DNA of 24,400 nucleotides, taken from NCBI GenBank assembly GCA_964570585.1, contig CAZMYR010000027.1:1-24400 (forward strand). The letters are read 5' to 3'. The notes under the pieces were generated by a model. That model had not been told where the DNA came from and did no database searches. It was given only the letters and a program-made list of their open reading frames with translations. A program made the translations under genes and the position numbers. Below, piece by piece: positions 21,842 through 24,400 of the stretch. This stretch comes from G020354945 sp964570585. Lineage in GTDB: Bacteria; Omnitrophota; Gorgyraeia; JABMRG01; JAFGKX01. The first letter of the stretch is position 1; every line of letters begins with the position of its first letter.

Positions 21842-22510
21842 TCATCTGATAACCTGTTGGGCTAAGCGCTGTAAATCAACATTCGCTAAAGCTAGTGCTT
21901 TTTTCTTAACAACCCTATAAAAATACTCCCTCTCAGTTTTTGTAAGCTTTTTACCTTGTAACCGTTTTAAAAATATTTCTTTTTGTTTTGGTGTAAAAAT
22001 CTGAGATAGAGCATATTCTAAAGATAACTCATCATGAATATTATCAATTTTTTTTATTTCTGAGTCCTCTTTCATGAAATAATTATTAAAAAGTTTCTTA
22101 AGCCTCTCAGGATCTAAATATTTCTGAGATAGTTTAAATTCATTATTACTTCTAAAATATTGTAGAAATTCATTAAATTTGTCTGTATTTTTTAATTCGG
22201 CATTATTTAACAGGCTTCTTTTCCATAAGAATTTCAGATTTAGAAATTTGTATAACGCAAGTGACATAAAAATAAGATCCATAAAGGAATTGTAGTCTTC
22301 TTTATTATATAATAATTTCTTAGCTACCTCAAAATTAAACATATGCTCTTTATTAGAGTTGGCAAAGATTATAGGAAATCCTTCCCATAACCTAGCATTT
22401 TTGCTTTTTACAACCTCCGCAATAGTTTCATTGGGTTTTAATATTTCATCTGTTTCAAATAAAGGAAATCCCAATTTTCCTAATTGTTTTAATAACTCTC
22501 TATTTTCCAT
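21842..22510 (-). CDS. Uncharacterised protein partnered with a nucleotidyltransferase-fold gene
   Basis: 222 residues, lysine-rich, no signal peptide or clear membrane helix. I do not assign it to a named family. The N-terminus (ENRELLKQLGKLGFPLFETDE) looks like a small helical domain. The C-terminus (about 160-222: LSLEYALSQIFTPKQKEIFLKRLQGKKLTKTEREYFYRVVKKKALALANVDLQRLAQ) has an HTH-like helical pattern. AGGAG lies 7 nt before the ATG, and the gene begins only 4 bp after the nucleotidyltransferase gene ends. The two are thus a tight pair, transcribed away from the AbiEi-like gene. A role as toxin accessory or second antitoxin is inference from position. Confidence 0.7.
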   Translation of the reverse strand: MENRELLKQLGKLGFPLFETDEILKPNETIAEVVKSKNARLWEGFPIIFANSNKEHMFNFEVAKKLLYNKEDYNSFMDLIFMSLALYKFLNLKFLWKRSLLNNAELKNTDKFNEFLQYFRSNNEFKLSQKYLDPERLKKLFNNYFMKEDSEIKKIDNIHDELSLEYALSQIFTPKQKEIFLKRLQGKKLTKTEREYFYRVVKKKALALANVDLQRLAQQVIR

Positions 22511-22514
22511 GACT

Positions 22515-23090
22515 TCACTCCTTTTTTATCATTTTTAAAAATGTATGTAAATTCTTTATAACTTTCTCTTCAGAAATATCATAGGATGCAGTCTCCCGAA
22601 ATCGATCTTTGAAAAAATTAATATTTATTTCATCTTTTTTATTCTCATATAAAATAATACTATCTTCAAAGTCTACTTGGATTCCTCTAAAAAGCTTACT
22701 AATAAGTAGGTCATAATAATTTAATATGCCTAAATAGACATAGGTAGATTCTTCAAAAAAAATGTGTTTTTCAGGAGATAGGGGTGACTCCAATAATTCA
22801 GTCGTATGAACACTTTTCCCGCGAAATAAGTCAAAAACATACTTTCCTCCCCTGCTCCAACCAGCACCTGTAACTGGTTTATATCCAATCTTTTTAAGAT
22901 TAGAAATCAAATACCCATATTCAGTTACATTAGGTACCAGAAAATCAATATCTTTTGTTGACTCTCTTAACTCCAATAGTGTTAAGGCGGTCCCACCACA
23001 AGCGATTAGATGTACTTTTCGCTTTAAAAAACGATTCCAACCACCGATTTCATTTAATAATTCTTTTTTATTGATCCTATAGTCATTCAT
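22515..23090 (-). CDS. Nucleotidyltransferase-fold protein (AbiEii/DUF6036-like)
   Basis: 191 residues. The signature of the minimal nucleotidyltransferase fold is near the N-terminus: HLIACGGTALTLLELRESTKDIDFLVP, containing the GG-x-A helix start and the metal-binding D-x-D (DID). Such proteins transfer a nucleotide to RNA or protein; the AbiEii toxin of type IV toxin-antitoxin systems is a larger relative, and DUF6036 proteins are similar in size to this one. Residues beyond 120 are mostly helical without a motif I know. The start (ATG 23090) has a weak AGGT box. The promoter region contains a 36-bp inverted repeat. Divergent transcription from an AbiEi-like gene supports a toxin-antitoxin reading. 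The catalytic residues are present; activity is unproven. Confidence 0.75.
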   Translation of the reverse strand: MNDYRINKKELLNEIGGWNRFLKRKVHLIACGGTALTLLELRESTKDIDFLVPNVTEYGYLISNLKKIGYKPVTGAGWSRGGKYVFDLFRGKSVHTTELLESPLSPEKHIFFEESTYVYLGILNYYDLLISKLFRGIQVDFEDSIILYENKKDEININFFKDRFRETASYDISEEKVIKNLHTFLKMIKKE

Positions 23091-23131
23091 ATAATTCTAC
23101 CTAATTTTATGCATATATATGTACCTATATG

Positions 23132-23167
23132 TACAGATAGATGTATCAATTCATACATATATCTGTA
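23132..23167. promoter_or_regulatory. 36-bp imperfect palindrome upstream of the nucleotidyltransferase gene
   Basis: TACAGATAGATGTAT at the left is mirrored by CATACATATATCTGTA at the right, with one central mismatch pair in the arms. It lies 42-77 bp before the minus-strand ATG, where an autoregulating winged-helix antitoxin would bind. Confidence 0.6.
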
Positions 23168-23226
23168 TAAAATATATCACAAAATTAACTTAATGTCAAA
23201 TAGATTTCTTAAAAAATCTTCTTTAC

Positions 23227-23262
23227 AACTTAATATATAGTATATATACTATATATTAAGTT
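23227..23262. promoter_or_regulatory. 36-bp perfect palindrome upstream of the AbiEi-like gene
   Basis: AACTTAATATATAGTATA followed by its exact reverse complement, 58-93 bp before the plus-strand ATG. Perfect over 36 bp even though the region is AT-rich. A likely operator; a bidirectional terminator is less likely without T-tracts. Confidence 0.6.
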
Positions 23263-23289
23263 AACAATCGAATAATTTAAATAAAAGCT

Positions 23290-23306
23290 GTAGTATATAT
23301 TACTAC
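23290..23306. promoter_or_regulatory. Short inverted repeat GTAGTA-TATAT-TACTAC next to the AbiEi-like start
   Basis: GTAGTA (23290-23295) and TACTAC (23301-23306), with another TACTAC at 23311-23316 just before the ATG. It could be an additional operator half-site set. No Shine-Dalgarno is visible between it and the ATG. Confidence 0.45.
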
Positions 23307-23319
23307 AATTTACTACATC

Positions 23320-24201
23320 ATGAAAGAAGATTTTCTTGAGCGAGCAAAAACTGAAATAGCCACTTTTTTCACACAATCACAGACTAAAATATTCACCTTC
23401 AGAGATATCTCTCATATCCTCGATTCTAACAAAATAATCTGGCATCTTTCAAAAAATACAACTATTTTTAAATTTATAGACTTTCTATTACAGAATAAAA
23501 TCCTAAAAAAAATTACAATAGATTTTCCGTACAGAAAAACTTCACGCTATTTAAGCGATGATGCATTATCAATATTTAAAATACTCTTAAGTACGGATAA
23601 AAACTCCTATTTCACGCATTCCACTGCTCTCTTCCTTCTTGGATTAACTGATTCTTTATCTAATACGATATATTTAAATATAGAACAAGCAGCACACAAA
23701 ATATATAGACAACATCTTAAGCAACCAAATATTGATTTAGCTTTTTCTAGATCGCAAAGGGTTTCCAACAACATAGCAAAGTTCCAAAAATATAAAGTAT
23801 GTCTTCTGAATGGTAAATTTACAAAAAAATTAGGTGTTATAGAAATAGAAAAATCTCAAATTGGTACTGTTGCCGTAACAAATATTGAAAGAACATTAAT
23901 TGATCTAACGGTAAGACCAGTATATGCTAATGGCGTTAGTAATGTGTTAAAAATCTACAAAAAAACAAAAAGTCTTTTATCAGTAAAAAAGCTTGCTGAA
24001 ACACTTGTTAAATTAGATTATATCTATCCATATCACCAAGCAATAGGTTTCTATCTCGATAAATCTAAAGTATATGAAAAATCGCACCATGATTTATTTA
24101 AAAAATTTGGATTAAAATATGATTTTTATCTAACTCACAACATGTCCAAAACAGAATATTCTAAAGAATGGAGAATATATTACCCTTCAAATATAGACTA
24201 A
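23320..24201 (+). CDS. AbiEi-like winged-helix antitoxin/transcriptional regulator
   Basis: 293 residues, the only plus-strand gene. The N-terminal ~85 residues fit a winged helix (ERAKTEIATFFTQSQTKIFTFRDISHIL to KNTTIFKFIDFLLQNKILKKI). The middle matches the AbiEi family pattern: YFTHSTALFLLGLTDSLSNTIYLN, then VAVTNIERTLIDLTVRPVYANGVSNVL. AbiEi proteins are the antitoxin and autorepressor of type IV toxin-antitoxin systems that protect against phage. Here the toxin-like gene is divergent instead of downstream in the same operon, which is unusual. Palindromes in the shared promoter region would suit dual control. The start codon ATG 23320 has no Shine-Dalgarno; the transcript may be nearly leaderless. 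Confidence 0.78.
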   Translation: MKEDFLERAKTEIATFFTQSQTKIFTFRDISHILDSNKIIWHLSKNTTIFKFIDFLLQNKILKKITIDFPYRKTSRYLSDDALSIFKILLSTDKNSYFTHSTALFLLGLTDSLSNTIYLNIEQAAHKIYRQHLKQPNIDLAFSRSQRVSNNIAKFQKYKVCLLNGKFTKKLGVIEIEKSQIGTVAVTNIERTLIDLTVRPVYANGVSNVLKIYKKTKSLLSVKKLAETLVKLDYIYPYHQAIGFYLDKSKVYEKSHHDLFKKFGLKYDFYLTHNMSKTEYSKEWRIYYPSNID

Positions 24202-24264
24202 AAGGGAGAGAATTTCAAATATGATTCTTCGGGAAGGTGGGAGATTTCCCCTATCTGCTTTTTA

Positions 24265-24286
24265 GTCATAACTAGGGAGTTATGAC
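24265..24286. repeat. 9-bp perfect hairpin downstream of the AbiEi-like gene
   Basis: GTCATAACT (24265-24273) and AGTTATGAC (24278-24286) with loop AGGG, 64 bp after the stop. There is no T-tract, so a terminator role is weak. Confidence 0.45.
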
Positions 24287-24322
24287 AGCGGCTTGCTGAA
24301 GGCAAGATGCAAAACATCAAAA

Positions 24323-24400
24323 TCGCCCAAAAGAAACGTCTTTTTTCGCCCAAAAGAATTTTTTCTTTTTCTTTTTTCGCCCCTTTTAATTTTTTCTTTT
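24323..24400. repeat. Pyrimidine-rich direct repeats (TCGCCCAAAAGAA)
   Basis: TCGCCCAAAAGAA occurs at 24323-24335 and again at 24346-24358, and a shorter TCGCCCC at about 24377, each followed by T-rich runs. The array continues to the window edge, so its full length is unknown. There is no reading frame of note here. Confidence 0.6.

Noticed and set aside
24223..24264. Tiny plus-strand ORF after the AbiEi-like gene
   Set aside because: Only about 14 codons, no ribosome site and no likeness to a known peptide.

Overview
The window looks like a chromosomal contig from an uncultivated Gram-negative bacterium of moderate-to-low GC. LptD indicates an outer membrane, and the heat-shock operon is under HrcA/CIRCE control. 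The density of small palindromic repeats, together with this gene set, reminds me of Omnitrophota-like or related candidate-phylum genomes. That placement is an impression and was not tested. Every gene except the last lies on the minus strand, so transcription runs from high to low coordinates.

Region by region, from right to left. 20.6-24.4 kb is an AT-rich accessory island. It holds an AbiEi-like regulator on the plus strand and, divergent from it, a small nucleotidyltransferase-fold gene plus a partner of unknown function; the 230-bp gap between them contains two 36-bp palindromes. Next come a serine recombinase cut off after about 130 residues, a two-TM potassium channel and a second recombinase stub. 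15.5-20.4 kb is a housekeeping cluster of GIY-YIG protein, miaB, TPR/SPOR protein, miaA and hflX, the last ending at a 15-bp perfect hairpin. 10.5-15.5 kb is the heat-shock operon hrcA-grpE-dnaK-dnaJ, preceded by a TTGACA/TAAAAT promoter and a perfect CIRCE operator. An FmdB-like zinc ribbon and a DUF1015 gene follow. 8.44-8.75 kb holds no protein gene. It carries what looks like a complete small-RNA gene: a near-consensus promoter, about 300 nt of strongly foldable RNA, and a strong intrinsic terminator. 1-8.4 kb holds a corrinoid protein, accD, a sugar-type ABC ATPase, two membrane-anchored diguanylate cyclases, a ROK sugar kinase and the 5' two-thirds or so of lptD, which runs off the window.

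The most unusual overall property is how short repeats have become part of genes. Palindromic elements supply the stop codons of the ABC ATPase, DUF1015, grpE and miaA genes, and the N-terminal extension of MiaA. In miaB an 81-bp inverted repeat, a 51-bp palindromic element and two heptanucleotide arrays all lie in frame, giving a protein of about 500 residues, longer than is usual for the family. A related heptanucleotide array encodes the signal-peptide core of the neighbouring TPR/SPOR protein. The other main candidates for something undescribed are the unassigned ncRNA, the three-gene AbiE-like module, and the potassium channel gene sitting between two recombinase fragments.
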